From: Pezizomycotina sp. ARF18
Lineage: Eukaryota > Ascomycota
Reading direction: 5' to 3'
Assembly (NCBI GenBank): GCA_002224055.1
Contig: AZLU01000111.1
Location: 1 to 64,000 of the forward strand
DNA: 64,000 nucleotides
Within the stretch, counting starts at the first letter, position 1. Each line of letters starts with the position of its first letter. The position numbers and the translations under genes are program-made. Positions 1-12,224 of the stretch are shown piece after piece. Below the pieces are notes generated by a model. That model was not told the origin of the DNA. It saw nothing but the letters and a program-made list of their open reading frames with translations, and searched no databases.

Positions 1-1472
1 TTTCTCCAACTTGCCCTGCTGCAGGCACGAGGTACAGAGCTTAAGGTAAGTTTGGAATATTTTGTCTTGATTCTCTTGCAGTTCTTCGCTTTGCACTATA
101 ACTAGGTAATGTTCGAGTAATGTTCTGCATCTCTGTAAGACTTTTTCGCATAAGCCGCTAAGCCTCGTTCAAGAAGCGCTTCGCATACCTAGCCTGCTCA
201 AGTCTATATTCATCAACTCGTGGCTAGCTGAGCTGTTGACACTTTCCACCAGACATAACTGCGCTTTGCCTGTCGGATTGGGAAAAATCACAGATTGCGT
301 TCAGTGCGGTCGGTGACGCTCATTGCCGTGGAAGACGCCATGGACACAATGTCCGATGCTGTCTCCACTACCCGCCGTGCATACTAATTGTCTCCATGTC
401 GTCATTGAGGTGGATACCCTGGAATCGTTCGTTCAAGACGTTTAACACTCATTGATTTTCTCGGATGTCTCATCGAGTCGGGTATCAGGTTGTCCACAGA
501 GTTTTGTAATTCGAATTGTGAAGTTCTAACATCACGTTAGCCACGTGTAAGGATATGCAGTGGTCATGGGGCAATGTAAGAAACCATCTACGTACACTGA
601 AAGCGCCATTAATGAAATATTAATTGCATCCTTCGCCGTAAGGATCCTCAACCTGTAAGATCTAATATTACTCTCCTCAGACCGCGAGCCTGAACTGCGT
701 AATAGCCATGTTGACCAGACGTGGTCTCTTCCGGTGCGGTTCCGAGCGCGACTCCCACTCGGATTGAGTGATCTAAGGGTCCTCAAGCAGTCATCAACAA
801 CCTGTTAACGAAACGCCAATGCTCCCCTTTGTGGCGGTAAGTAGATCTTGCTCGATCCTGTTCTTGAAGATTTCGGAGTCAATGGTTTGCTTCAGGTTTG
901 TGAGCACTCTGGTGAGGCTCGATATCTCCGAGAGGGAGGTTGCTTAACATCTCTGGCGCATTTTGACCTCGCTGATGTAAGTCGACAGCAGCGTGCCAAC
1001 CTGCGCTGCGATGGTAATCAGGGCGATTACGGAGGATGCAAATCCAAAAGCTTCCATGATGTCTATTGTTTATTTATCTTATCTGACTAATATAAGTTGG
1101 TAGTGAAAAATAGCGCTTCAGCGGACATGGTGGAGGGATGTGTTTTATACGGCCCTGCCCTTGGTGTTTCCGTGTGTGGTGCGCACAGCCTTGCTCTTTG
1201 TATGATGGATGCGTCGCCAGCCTCGTCCCGATTCATGTGAGAGTAGATGAGGCTGGTGCTTGATAACTGATAAGGCACTCCGCTAGGCTATTTTCTCCAT
1301 TGTGCTGCTTTTCGCACAGCTGAAAATCAGCCTTTTACTAATTTACCTGAAAAAAACTCCATGATAATAGGCGAGCTTCTTGTGTTACCTAATTTACAAT
1401 TAATATCATTTAATACTAATCATATCAATTTATACTTATTAAATATTTTTAAGCTCTATAATACCGTTAGCA
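1..1472. other. No supported gene
   Basis: Several short open stretches occur on both strands (the longest about 85 codons), but none shows a recognisable domain, a signal peptide or a consistent exon pattern. I see no RNA gene here. Base composition is ordinary up to about 1350 and then turns AT-rich. Confidence 0.5.
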
Positions 1473-1572
1473 GAAAAAAAAAAAAAGAAAGAAAGAAAGA
1501 AAGAGACAAAAAGAAAAGAAAGGAAAAGGGCAGAAAAAGAAAAGAAAGAAAAAGGATAAAAAAAGGAAAGGA
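1473..1572. repeat. Purine-rich AAAG/GAAA microsatellite
   Basis: A run of 13 A is followed by GAAA, AAAAG and GGAAA units with almost no pyrimidines on the + strand. Translated, it gives a Lys/Arg/Glu string that should not be taken for a protein. It marks the left edge of the AT-rich block. Confidence 0.8.
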
Positions 1573-1643
1573 AATCTGTAAGATTTTGAGGCGGGGTACA
1601 TCACGAAAAAATACCGCAGCGGCATACTATATTATGATACTAA

Positions 1644-1688
1644 AATTTCGGTCCGAAATTCTGTAGTCCCGGAGTCCCGGTGGGACTA
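1644..1688. repeat. Two adjacent small palindromes
   Basis: AATTTCGG-T-CCGAAATT (1644-1660) is a perfect 8-bp-arm palindrome. It is followed by TAGTCCC (1664-1670) and GGGACTA (1682-1688), a 7-bp inverted pair around an 11-base loop. They could be the end of a degraded mobile element. Function unknown. Confidence 0.55.
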
Positions 1689-2302
1689 TAGTAAAATTTT
1701 CTCATATAAATCCTAGGATTAGTATAGTATTACCCTAGATAACCCCTAAAATAGTAGAGTCGGTCAGTTAGCCGCCTAAAAAAAGCTAAAAAAAAAGCGG
1801 CCGGGTTCTAATTAAAGGGGGGCTCTCATTGGCCGCGCGAGCGAGGCTAGCCGGAAAGAGTTTACGCCGTCGCCTTATTAAAAAGTAATTAAAACCCGAT
1901 CAGATTCCGTCGCAAGTCGCGCATTTAATTAATTAGTATAACAGGCTTTTAATTTTAATTAAAATAATCAAACAGCCGATTAATAAATAAAATCTAATAT
2001 ATAATATCATATATATTTTATTAAGCGAAATAAGCTCGAGTTTACTACTTATATTTATTAATTAATTTAATAGGTAATATATTAAATCTATAGCTTTACA
2101 GTATCTTAAAAAAATATAATCAATTACTTAAAAGATATAAAATTCTATCGCAATTAATTTCTAGTAGTTAGAAAGGCATAAAAACTTAAGTACGCTTCTC
2201 TCTAACTCCCTACTAATTAACTTAATAAGTTATATACCTATAATAGTAACCTAGCTTTTATATAGTAAATCTTTTTTTTTTAATCTTTTTTTTTACCCAA
2301 TA

Positions 2303-2399
2303 AGAAATTGTCGATTTCTATTTTAGACCCAGACTGATAAAAGCCACTATAAACTACAGAGCTTATCAATCTGGGTCTAAATAGAAATCGACAATTTCT
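2303..2399. repeat. Long near-perfect inverted repeat (hairpin)
   Basis: Arms of 38 and 37 bases (2303-2340 and 2363-2399) are complementary except for one extra T and one C/T difference, around a 22-base spacer. Both arm tips read AGAAATTGTCGA inward. T-rich runs flank both sides. It could be a fold-back MITE or a transcribed hairpin. There is no coding capacity. Confidence 0.85.
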
Positions 2400-3197
2400 C
2401 ATGAATTTTTTTTAACCATAAAAATCTAACGACAACCAAGGTTCAGAAAGGCAGTATTGACAAGGATGATCCTTGCGACCTCCTTCCCTTGGTGCCTGTT
2501 GAAGGAATACAGTCTACTCCTGACGTCCAGCTAGATCACTAATACATAGGTAAGATACTTAGTGTTGTTATGATTTATTTTTTTAGTGGCGATTGTCATA
2601 TGCGTTGGCTGGCTCTTGAGATTTAAGTTCAGATTCTACACGTCGGAGCTTCCAAGCAGCCTAGTCTACAGATCATCGGAATCGATCGGCCTCAACAGCG
2701 ATATAATCTAAAAGAGACGGCGTAGAAGATAATATATAAATATATATATATATTAAATGCAAGTACTGAGTTGCCTATAAAGAAATATAACTATTATAAT
2801 GGACTAGTGCTAGAAAAGTTTCGTTCTAAAAAATCTATAATATAACTAATACACCCAATCCTAAGATATGCTCGAGTTTTTAAAACTAGTAGCAAGACTG
2901 CCGGTAATTTGTCTTTCGTGATAATTTCAAAAAAAAAAAAAAAAATTAGAATATAAAAATCTGTCCTCTTAAAATCTATTTTCAAAAAGTTCACGTCTCT
3001 ATCCGCGATGTTTAGAGAATTGCCCAGGCTGATGCAAATGCCCGCGCTCTTATAACGTCAACTCCGCACCTCGAGTACCAGATAACTAATAATAGTACCC
3101 ATACTATCTGCTGGGAAGAGATGTTGTCCTGTCCCCTGCTCAGCATAGCCCCGCCTGCCCTTTACGAATTTCCACCACCGACTTGCAACCACTCAAA

Positions 3198-3688
3198 TCA
3201 TAGTCGTTCCCCCTGGAACGTGATAGACCCGACCCACTTGACGTTAGGGTCGTCGCGTTTCTGTAAATGTAGTGGTGAACTTTTGGGGGTTACCCGCGTC
3301 TCGGCGAACGTTGACGAAAGTTCTGATAATGCTGTTTGTGTTGACGTCGCCGATATCGTACATAGTCCACCTTGCTCCAGCTCGAGCGTAACCTCAGCGC
3401 TCCATAGAAACTTGTGCATGGCTATGCAGCCACTCATTTTAGTAGCGTCGTCTTTAGCGTATGCTCTCGCTGTTTTAAATGCTTCGACCAAGTCGTTCAT
3501 ATGTTTTGGTCGAGAGGCCAGAGCCTAGCATCCCCTGGCCGCGAGCAGGCAAAACTGGGGGCCATGAAGTACTTGTCCGTATCGGGAATGGCGATAGCGC
3601 CCCTAGCCGGATAGCAGTCCGCGAAGACCGGCGCGGTAGCGAAGCCCACAATGGCGAAAGCAGAGGCGATGAGATTGCTATAATGCAT
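3198..3688 (-). CDS. Small secreted cysteine-bearing protein
   Basis: The N-terminus starts with Met-His-Tyr and a hydrophobic stretch ending in a likely signal-peptidase site (APVFADCYPARG), so the product should be exported. The mature part, about 140 residues, has four cysteines (DCYP, FACS, SGCI, GLCT) and no domain I recognise. There is no visible intron. The reading frame changes by one base near 3500, between the N-terminal 50 or so residues and the rest; both halves look like coherent coding sequence, so a missing base in the assembly is likely. Size, secretion and cysteines are effector-like, but function is unknown. Confidence 0.55.
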
Positions 3689-5012
3689 TTCGATACTATT
3701 TGTGAGTCGATGACCGGTTTACTCTAGGCTTTGGAAGGATGCGAGAATGCTACGTTGCTGTATTGAAGTGAGATGGATTTCTTGATGATGAGAAATTATT
3801 TTCAGCTTTGAAGTTCGTCAACGACTTATTTATACTCAACCCGGGCTTGCAATCTCTATACCTCCAAGCATCATGCATCCCAATATGATCAAAGCTCCTC
3901 ATTCAACGACAGCAAGGCCGCGGAATAGCGGTTTGGAATTCCTCATACGGTCTTTATGCGCTTTCGACCGATAGAAATTGTATTAATGATGCGACGGGGA
4001 AAGTAGTACAGCGGTCGGATTCCTAGAACTTATCCGCCAGGGTGACATCCGAGTCGACGATTATTGGAAGTTACGACTTGATAATGCTTGTCCTTGCCGG
4101 AAATGCTGCGCTTTCAGCATCTGCTAGAATCACGGGATTAACATTCATACCCATTTGGTATTACTGACTGCGGCAAGATCGTTGCGCTACGTACCGCGGC
4201 GATAGCTTGCGCCTCTTTGTTACTCATTAAACGCTGTGTTGTGAACACAACAGCCAAGCGATGAGGATTTACGCAAGGCTAGGTAAGAGCGAGAAACCAC
4301 AATATTTGGAAATTTTGCTCAGACGAGCTCACGAATTTCGGCTATTTCCATCGTAATGCGGGCGGTAACCCTTGCCTTTCTATTCGCAGGGTTCGCGGAA
4401 ATCCGACGGACATTACTATTGTAGGATCATTCTCTACCCGGCGGGCCGGTAACCGCTGCATAAACTCGCTCCTGCCTCTCGAATGGCGTAGTATTAGGCT
4501 TTATTTGGAAGGAGGTGGCTTCCGGCTCCTGCCTCTTCTGACCTTATGCAATGCTACCACAATGTTGAGATCCTACGAGCAGATACAGTATGATGAGGCT
4601 TCTCGCTCGCTACCAATATAATCCTCAGTCTATGAATTTTTTAGAAAGAAAAATCCCACATGTGAAATGTTATGTCAAGTGGTGGCTGTGTAACATTCAA
4701 CAAATAAATATTACAAGCGCTGGTAAATGACCCTCGAGCTTGTCTCAAGTAGCAGATCTAAAGCGTCTCAACACGTATTGTTTTATTATTTACAATCCCC
4801 TTCCTTTACGTTTCAAAGTATTGAGTCAAAGCCTTAAACAATTTATATAATTAAGATCGAACATCCGGTGAGGTAATACCCATTTGCGGGTTTACCGGCG
4901 AGCTTGCCATCGGCGTTAAGAAGCTGGTGACATGCCAGTGAACGCCGCATGTTCCATCTGGAAATTCCGCGAAAACATGTCATAAAGAGTCTTTCATGTG
5001 TGAACGCTATCA
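3689..5012. other. Intergenic, nothing recognised
   Basis: The stretch between the small secreted protein and the 3' end of the rhodopsin-like gene has no supported open frame, RNA gene or repeat. It probably holds the upstream region of the secreted protein gene, which reads leftward from 3688. Confidence 0.5.
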
Positions 5013-6524
5013 TCAAACTATTTGTTTATCTTCTTTCCCCTCAAGACGATTCAAGGAGTTAATATGAGCCATCTGGTCCGCGCCACTGGGTTCGCTATTG
5101 TCCTTCAGCTCTCTTTCGATATCAACTACGCCGTCCTTGACCGCAGATCCCCTTGTGCCTGTGCCCTCACTTATACCCCAACTGTGCCCCAGCCCAGCAC
5201 GTGTGCGTTCTCCTGGAGCACGCTGTCGCCCATTGCAGTGGCACCTAGCTTACTCTTGAGCCTGAAGGAGCGCGTCACGCCACCCCACTTGCTCATCCTC
5301 GCTTCCGCAGTGCGGAGTCCAGCTGTTGTTGTCTTGGTCGCGCATCGTGAGGGCCGTTAGGATCTGGTTTTGACAGGGGTGGCAATGGTGTGCGGAGCTT
5401 TGATAGGTCAGTTCGCGGGAGGAAGACGGCTTTCAGGGCGGGTAGGCAGGTGATCATCAGTAGAAAGTTGATCTCAGCACTATATCATTCTCCGTTAATC
5501 ATATGTGAGATGTCAACCAAAGGCGCTAAACGCATTAGTTACAAGACTCGGAGCTTACTACCTCGCCCATGACCCATGTTCAACAATACTCACGGGAAGT
5601 CCGCGGCGTGCCAGAATAGTAGTAGTTAATAAGACGCATTATCCCAATAAAGCAAATCCTATCCAGTTTTTTGAATTAGATAATTGAATTTCTCTTCGTA
5701 CAACGTTCGGGTCCGGTAATCTTATACATACACCCCGCCCATACCGAAGATCACCACGAGAAGAAGCTTCTCTTTTAATCGCAGGCTCTTGAGTTTCCAG
5801 ACTATCGTCATTGGTAGAAACCTCCATGTCTAGTGAGCTCCTTGGTTCTGCAGGTCTCTAGATATAGCTGATCACCTGTACTTACCGAATGGCAAAGTCG
5901 CACAGAATCGCCATCACACCGAACGCTTCGGTATTGCTGTAGCGATTGATACACTTGGAGGTCAGGAGGTGATCCCAGTAGTCGATAGGGTGGCATTCAA
6001 ATATGACTCCCATAATGTTTCCAACGGATACGCAATCACCACGACGGAGACCGCGTAGACAGCAATGCGGTAACCGCGCTCAGGAGACAATGCGTGGTAA
6101 AAGATTAAGAAAGTCATCTTGACGGCAGGCGTAGCGACAGTGTACACAATACTCGCAACGTAGAGGCCTTCAAGGATGGATACTAGAGTCAGATAAAAGA
6201 ACGCGTGTATGAGAAAGGCCTTCTCAAAACGTACCACTTGCCAGGCTTTCATTTCATTTACTGAGTATTGCAAAACCCGATCCGTAAATTTGCAGGCCAG
6301 CGGCCGCTTTCCTTTGGAAGAGGTGGTATTACTCGTTGCAACGCTTCCAACGAGGCTATCGGATCGTCCGCAAAAGGTTCAGAAGCTCTGTAGCGTGAGT
6401 CTCGTTGCGGAGTAAGAGACCCGCGAGGTCTGCCATTTTGAAATCGTCGCGACCTCCCAATTACGATCATGACGTAACCAAAGGTCATGAGTCTTGCGAA
6501 CTCGGTCGCGTTGACGGTCGACAT
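5013..6524 (-). CDS. Rhodopsin-like fungal integral membrane protein (PTH11-like family)
   Basis: This is a seven-helix membrane protein of the family found in many copies in Pezizomycotina, related to the PTH11 surface-sensing receptors. Visible parts in order: a short N-terminus with an N-glycosylation site (VNATEF), a helix around YLTLVSILEGL, helices around IVYTVATPAVKMTFLIFYH and IAVYAVSVVVIAY, the extracellular C-P-x-x-Y-W-D loop (FECHPIDYWDH) with the following CIN motif, FLPMTIVWKLK, and a last helix around EINFLLMITCLPALK. The tail is polar. An intron starts with GTAAGT at about 5884. Several one-base frame changes separate these conserved pieces. The stop at 5013-5015 and the start at 6522-6524 are my best choices; ligand and signalling role are unknown. 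Confidence 0.7.
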
Positions 6525-7618
6525 CGCGAGAGATTGCCACTGCTGTCTTTTGGTAGTAGGTCTAAGGACTGAGTGATGATAAAGACGAAAACAATGCAAA
6601 GAAGATTTTATGAAACGAAAAAAAAAAGAAGCTGGTTCTTCGAGGCTTTCAACGGCTGGCCCTCGATTATATATCTCCTAGTATCAGGTACATCAAGCGT
6701 CCCCTGCGTGAGCCACAACATCACGGCAACATGGATACGAACCGAACGGGATATTCCGAAATTTGTTTGATATACGTGCTTCCGCTGCGCAACGGTGTTT
6801 ACCTATAAAGCTGGAATTTGAACAAGCTTTTCCAGGCTTAACGTACGGTTTAATGGCGTCCTTTCAAGCCAAACCAAACCTTGCATAAGCGAATACGAGA
6901 CGGTGTTACAACTTACAAACGTAAATCCTCGAAGAAAGATTTCGAGAACATCAAATATGAAAGTCTTGATCAACGGAATTTGCCTCAATGCTTAGAAAGC
7001 TTTACCGAGCCGCTGACGTTTTCTGTGATTGCTCGAGATCTTATTGGTGCGTACTATTGCCGAAGAACAGTCAAAGTCTAAATTCTTGTCCTGAATACGG
7101 GTTAAGCCGAGTAAAATCCCTAACCCGGTCTCCCACTGTTGAAACCTCTGAAGTGCGTATATGAAGCCCCGCCGCCGTTAAGGTTATCTCACACAGCTTC
7201 AATGAGGACGATTCTATCTATCACGAAGAAAGCTACTCCGAAGGTACCGAGAGAGCAGTAAACCCCACGCGACGCTCGTATTTTCCATCGATCAAAGTTT
7301 AACGGCTGTTTTTGTTCGCCAGGCGGCGCAAGTCAGAAAAGTTACGTTTGTTTCCGTTCATCTTCACCCTGACTTTTCTTTTTCCACCATCTAGGCTGCA
7401 AAGAGAAATTGGATGCACCCGTTTGAAAATATTCTATAAATATATATAAAATCAACTTATAAACATAATGAAAAGGAAACATTCCGCCAGGGAAATGATC
7501 TTAAAAGGTACATAGTCAAATAGTTTCCAAAGATTGAAAAGAATGAAAATTCAGTTGAAAGAGTAAAAAAAAGCGCGAAAGGGGTATATGATATTCAAAG
7601 GAAACGGTTCTTATAATA
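6525..7618. other. Intergenic, nothing recognised
   Basis: Some short open stretches occur but no domain or exon structure. The region contains the upstream side of the rhodopsin-like gene and becomes A-rich towards the transposon. I see no RNA gene. Confidence 0.45.
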
Positions 7619-7640
7619 CAATCACGTGACAATGAAGTTC
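7619..7640 (+). repeat. Left terminal inverted repeat of the mariner-type element
   Basis: It begins CAATCACGTGACAATGAAG and is exactly mirrored at the other end; counting the flanking TA, 24 bases match. It contains the palindrome TCACGTGA, whose CACGTG core is a classical bHLH target. Confidence 0.9.
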
Positions 7641-8927
7641 ATTTTTCTATATCAAAAATCTACCGATAAAGAAGCTACCCCGTACTTTAATTAATATATC
7701 TCTACTATTACTTAACAAAATACCGGGCGCTTAAGTATAGGACTATAACCGAGTTTAGATCGCTACTTTATACGATTTTAAGGTACCTATTAAGGATATT
7801 ATACCGTATATTAATATTAGCTATAATATTATTAAATAATCGCTTAACGTTATAAAATAATTAATAAAATCTTTACCGATAAACGTTTAAATAAGCGTTT
7901 AAAGCTTACTGATCGTAATTCTCGCGCGATTCTAAGAACTATTAAAATAATCTATTTATATTAATTAACGATATAAGGTATAAAGTCGCTATAAAGCCTA
8001 GTACTTATATAGTTTAATAAATACTATTAAAAAATAATATTTAATTCTATATATAGCTTAAAAGCTTATTTAACTATTAAAGCTTAGCTTAAATGATTAA
8101 CCTTTAGTAAAGAGTATCGTAACGATATAAAAATAGATATTTATAATATAGTATTTAGTAATAAAAATACTATTAAAATAGATATTAAACTAAGATTAAA
8201 GTTAGGCGTAAATCGACTGATGATAAATACGTTAATAAATATTTATAACTATCGTTTAAAGCTTCTAAAACGTTTATTATAATATAGGTTATATTATTTA
8301 TAAAGTTAAAAGCTCTTTATATCGATATTATAAGCGTACGCCCGCTAAGCGTATTAATTCTAAGGATCGACTAGGATAGAATATCGATTAATATATAAAG
8401 GAGTATTTAACGCTATACTTTTTATTATAGTACCGTAAGATTAGTAGATCTAATATAGGGGTATTATTTATAAAGAATAGTACCGGTATTTATTAAGTAA
8501 AGAGGGTTATAATATAGCTTAACGAAAATAATATTATATAGTTTAAATAGATTATATATTTATTAGATTTAAATTTTATTAAAAATTTATATATATTATT
8601 AAGGCTTATCTTTATAAGAAATTTAGTCGCTTATTATCTACTAAATAGCCCCGTAATAAGGATAAGCTCTAGCTAGCTATTAAAGCTAAGTAGGACGCTA
8701 TTATAATTAATAAGATTAATATCCTATCGATAGCTAGTCGAATTATATTAAGGAATACTTGGCGCGTCGCGGTAGTTATATATACTATTAAACTCTTAAT
8801 TTTTCATAGTTTATATATAGTCGAGCTTATTTTATAATATCGTTTGTTTATTAGTATTGTTGGTGGAGATATAGCTTATATGATTCTTGTAGTTATTTCT
8901 TGAAAATTCGATTTGGTGTGGTAAAAC

Positions 8928-8949
8928 GAACTTCATTGTCACGTGATTG
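8928..8949 (-). repeat. Right terminal inverted repeat of the mariner-type element
   Basis: Exact reverse complement of the left repeat. The chitinase stop codon lies 82 bases beyond the flanking TA. Confidence 0.9.
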
Positions 8950-9033
8950 TACTATGATAAAAGTAAGAAGAACAAAGTTACAGACGATTGCTGGTAAATT
9001 AGCCTGCCATGTGAATTATTTTTTCGTAGTGAG

Positions 9034-10451
9034 CTAGACTGTAATGCGGACGTCCCTAGCATGTGCTCGTCCGCTCGCGGCAACTGATCCTCTCTTGCCA
9101 TGTCCCCCAATAGGTGTTTCCAGTTTGTAAGATGCGGAAAAGCGTGAGGCTCCCCCGATCGACTTGAGCCCATGGAGAAAATCGGACGGCGCCCGACTGG
9201 CGTCCCAGACGGCATATCCACCAAAGTTCTTGCTCTTGCGGGAAGACTTTGTGCCAGAATCGATCGCAGGAACACTCTTATAGCCGCTTCCAGCTGCACC
9301 TGGATCAGCCGGTACCGCAATGTAGAGTTTTACGTTGGGGTTCTTGGACGAGGTCTGTGCCCAGTCCGCCCATTCGTCGAAGTTGTAAGAACCGGAGCCG
9401 ATGGAGCAGTAGTTATCTGAAAGAATTACAGTTAGTTACTTGCAAAAAGAAAAGCATTATAAAAGTCAGTTTCACTTACTGTAAAATTGAATGTACAGCT
9501 GAAACGATCAAAGACAAGAAAATGTTAGCGAATGAATATTTTAGCATCGAAGAAGTTGGAATTTCACCTCATCAAAGTAAGAAGCATCCAACGCGGGGCC
9601 CATGTAAGCATCGGGGAACGGGCATTGAGGGGCTCCAGTCATCAAGTAGTGCTTCGAGCCAGCGAGCTGGTTGAAGTCGTCAATGAAATTGGGCCAATAG
9701 GTACCCTGCCCTGCTTCAAGATCTGAATAGCGATCACGAAAAGCCATCAGTTTTCATTTTCCCGCCCTCGATAACTTTCCAAGACGGAAAGATCATACGG
9801 GAGGGTGTAATCTCACCCAGATTCAGTCCATCAAGAACTGCGTCACCGAACGGCCTGAGAACCGAGCTATCATGGCCCGCAAAGTAAGCGTTATAAATCT
9901 GGAATGCTGCGCTTTGAGCTTCTTGCGCGCTGCTGAGACTGTAGTCACCGGCGGCGCCGCCCACTCCAAGCAGAACTTCTTTGCCAACCGACTGGCAATG
10001 TTTAATATCATCTCCGACTTGCGGGCAGGTTAACTGGTCCGAATTGGGAAAGTTGTTTTCACAAGCGTCGGCCAAATTCAAGATCGGGATTTTATTCGGG
10101 CTTTGAAGATCAGCGATTCTGACTGAATATACTCAAAACAGGCGTCTTCGAGCGAAAGCACATGTGGTACGGATGAACAAGTGAGAACATACCCTTCGAA
10201 GGTGTAGGCGAAAGACACAACCAGTGTATCAATATCGGAGCTATCACAATAGTCTTTGAGGGGCTTTTGAGCACCTGTATCGTGTTCTCAGAATGAGTAC
10301 CTTAACAGTTCAGGCCTTAGATGGGTCTGCCTGAGTAGCTTACCGTGCTGATTTGCTGAGTTCTGGCCCCACCAAACGACCACTTTGGATGCGGAGATTT
10401 GTGTGTGATGGTGAGCACAACAAGTGCAGCTCGGAGAGTTGAGAAGTACAT
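9034..10451 (-). CDS. Secreted GH18 class III chitinase
   Basis: This endochitinase-type enzyme hydrolyses beta-1,4-linked GlcNAc outside the cell or in the wall. Exons by GT-AG and frame: 10451-10344, 10274-10193, 10100-9817, 9722-9568, 9498-9480 (19 nt) and 9416-9034. Landmarks: signal peptide from MYFSTLRAALVVL, KVVVWWGQNS (first barrel strand), VLLGVGGAAGDYS (the SxGG region), the catalytic motif DGLNLDLE formed across an exon junction near residue 155, the YIQFYNNYC strand and GGYAVWDASRA at the end. The usual motif is DGxDxDxE; here the second Asp is Asn, while the acid Glu and the Asp before it are present. Spliced exons add up to 1031 nt, one short of 344 codons, and the signal peptide and mature domain are one base out of frame inside exon 1, in an ACACACA stretch. 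Confidence 0.88.
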
Positions 10452-12224
10452 TTTGAAAAGATATCCTTAAATTGAAATTGTAGCTGTGAAAATGGTGATC
10501 GGATAGAAAGCCAGAGCAATGTCTGATGCGTCTGTAGGGAGATGAAGCTCTAAGGAAGAATTGGTTGCTGCTTGTCGTTGCTCTAGATTGAAGCGGATGA
10601 ACGTTCGTGGGCGACATTTATATCCGAGGAGGACGAAAGAAAACTGACATGTACCATCTTATCGCTCTGAAGAGTTGTTTCTTGAAGCGATGTAATTGGA
10701 AAGCCAAATGTTTAATTTACTACTAGGGCTACAGCTCTCGTAGGGTATCTCAACTTATGCCTCGCAACCTAATGAAGTTCTCGTTTTCTTACAAAGTGTA
10801 ACATTACCCGGAAGCGTCTTGTTAACAGCGCTCGCGTGTAACTGTTTCATAACGGTCATCAAATCTTTTTCGTACTGCAATTTCACAAGCCGTCGTCACA
10901 TCGCCATGAAACTCATTAATCTTCCCTCGAAGCGACCGCTAACAGACCGGAGGCTTCGAACTCTTACAAATGCATGGCAATGGTAGACACATGGACGGTG
11001 TTACATCCCGCATATCTACTCACCTTTGGGAATCCTGGCTCACCAGTCAAAGGGAATGTACTGGCACCCTTTGGGCAGGCTCCATAGAAGCATAATTGAA
11101 CGACATCTTTTCTTCACCGCTTTTGCATTATTTGACGAATAAACGAAAAAGCGGGGGAGAATTTCCGATTTAGGATACTAGTTAGTTAGTATAGAAATTG
11201 GATTTACTAGAGTAACTGATCAACTACAGTGCTGATGCGCTTCACTGCTAAGTGATTACCCGCCTGGCAAGAGGATCCACAACGGGATATTTGCCCCTCC
11301 TCAAACTAGCCGGGAAGTCCTGGTTGTAAACATGACAGCTGCAGGTCCAAATCCACACCCACTCACGTTTTTCAACGGCAATATCCCACGATATCAGCAG
11401 AGCATTTCTGGCATTTCCATGCTGCAGGATCTCGGCGAATAGCGTGAACACGGGACCGTTTTTATTTGTTTAACAGGCTTCGAGTGGTTGTTGGCCCTAT
11501 TATACCTGGAATATTCTTTCGTAACATTAGGTCGACACCCATGTGTCTTTTCCACTAGCGGTTTACGGTAGAGTACATAATTATCACGAGCGCATATTTT
11601 GGTTTCTCCCGTCCTCCTGTCATGGTTGCCGAGACCGTAGAGTCTCTCGTTTCACGATTTGGGTTTATCCTTGTTCTACTCAATTCAGCTTCAAACTTCG
11701 TCCGATGTTCCATCCGAACGTTTTAATTAGCCCTACCATCGTGTTAATTGTATATCATTTCTCGTCGCAATTACCAGCGCTATTCTGAAGCTACCATTCT
11801 CTCAACTACCGTAGACCCACTCGGTGGAGAATGTTACTCAACAGAAATCTCGAAAGCATGAGCCGATACTACGCTCCCGGATTCTCATTTTCGCCTCAGC
11901 AAAAACGCATTTCACGACCCTTCCGATAACGAATGTATCCTCGCTTCCACAGCAAACCTCACCGTTCGCTGTTTTTAAATCTCTTGAACCTCTCTGAAAA
12001 CACTAGATAGTAACGTCATGAAGTACACAACACGCCGGGAACTCGGAGTGTAACCGTTTCCCAATTACCTCCTAATGGGGCCACAGTTATAAGCGATCGT
12101 CTTCAGTTGCATCCTTTTTCTCGTCTGAGCCTACTGCCGAACCACCTGTATTTGTTCCCAGGTTGTCGATCTGCGGGGATCTGATCCATCGGTCCGTTCT
12201 GGCACTGCGTCTTCAACCTCTCTC
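10452..12224. other. Intergenic, nothing recognised
   Basis: It includes the chitinase upstream region and the downstream flank of the second rhodopsin-like gene. A 67-codon open stretch on the minus strand at 11248-11451 has no recognisable domain and no partner exon; I do not call it a gene. Confidence 0.45.

Larger units (their letters stand above)
1590..2830. other. AT-rich block, probably RIP-mutated repeat DNA
   Basis: The block is dominated by TA, AT and TT steps, with small GC-rich islands (for example about 1795-1880) that are rich in CpG. Loss of CpA/TpG with CpG kept is what RIP of duplicated DNA leaves in Pezizomycotina. No transposon family can be named. A patch of normal composition at about 2432-2542 is open for some 36 codons and ends in TAA; it could be the tail of an old coding region. 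Confidence 0.5.
7619..8949. mobile_element. RIP-mutated Tc1/mariner-type DNA transposon
   Basis: The element is 1331 bp, flanked by TA on both sides (7617-7618 and 8950-8951), the target-site duplication of Tc1/mariner elements, and bounded by perfect terminal inverted repeats. The size fits a single-ORF mariner-like transposon. The interior is extremely AT-rich and almost without CpA/TpG while CpG remains, so stop codons occur in every frame and no transposase can be read. The element is dead. Superfamily rests on size, TA duplication and terminal repeats, not on protein similarity. Confidence 0.8.

Noticed and set aside
1361-1666. Open frame rich in Lys/Arg/Glu
   Set aside because: It is a translation of the purine microsatellite, not a protein.
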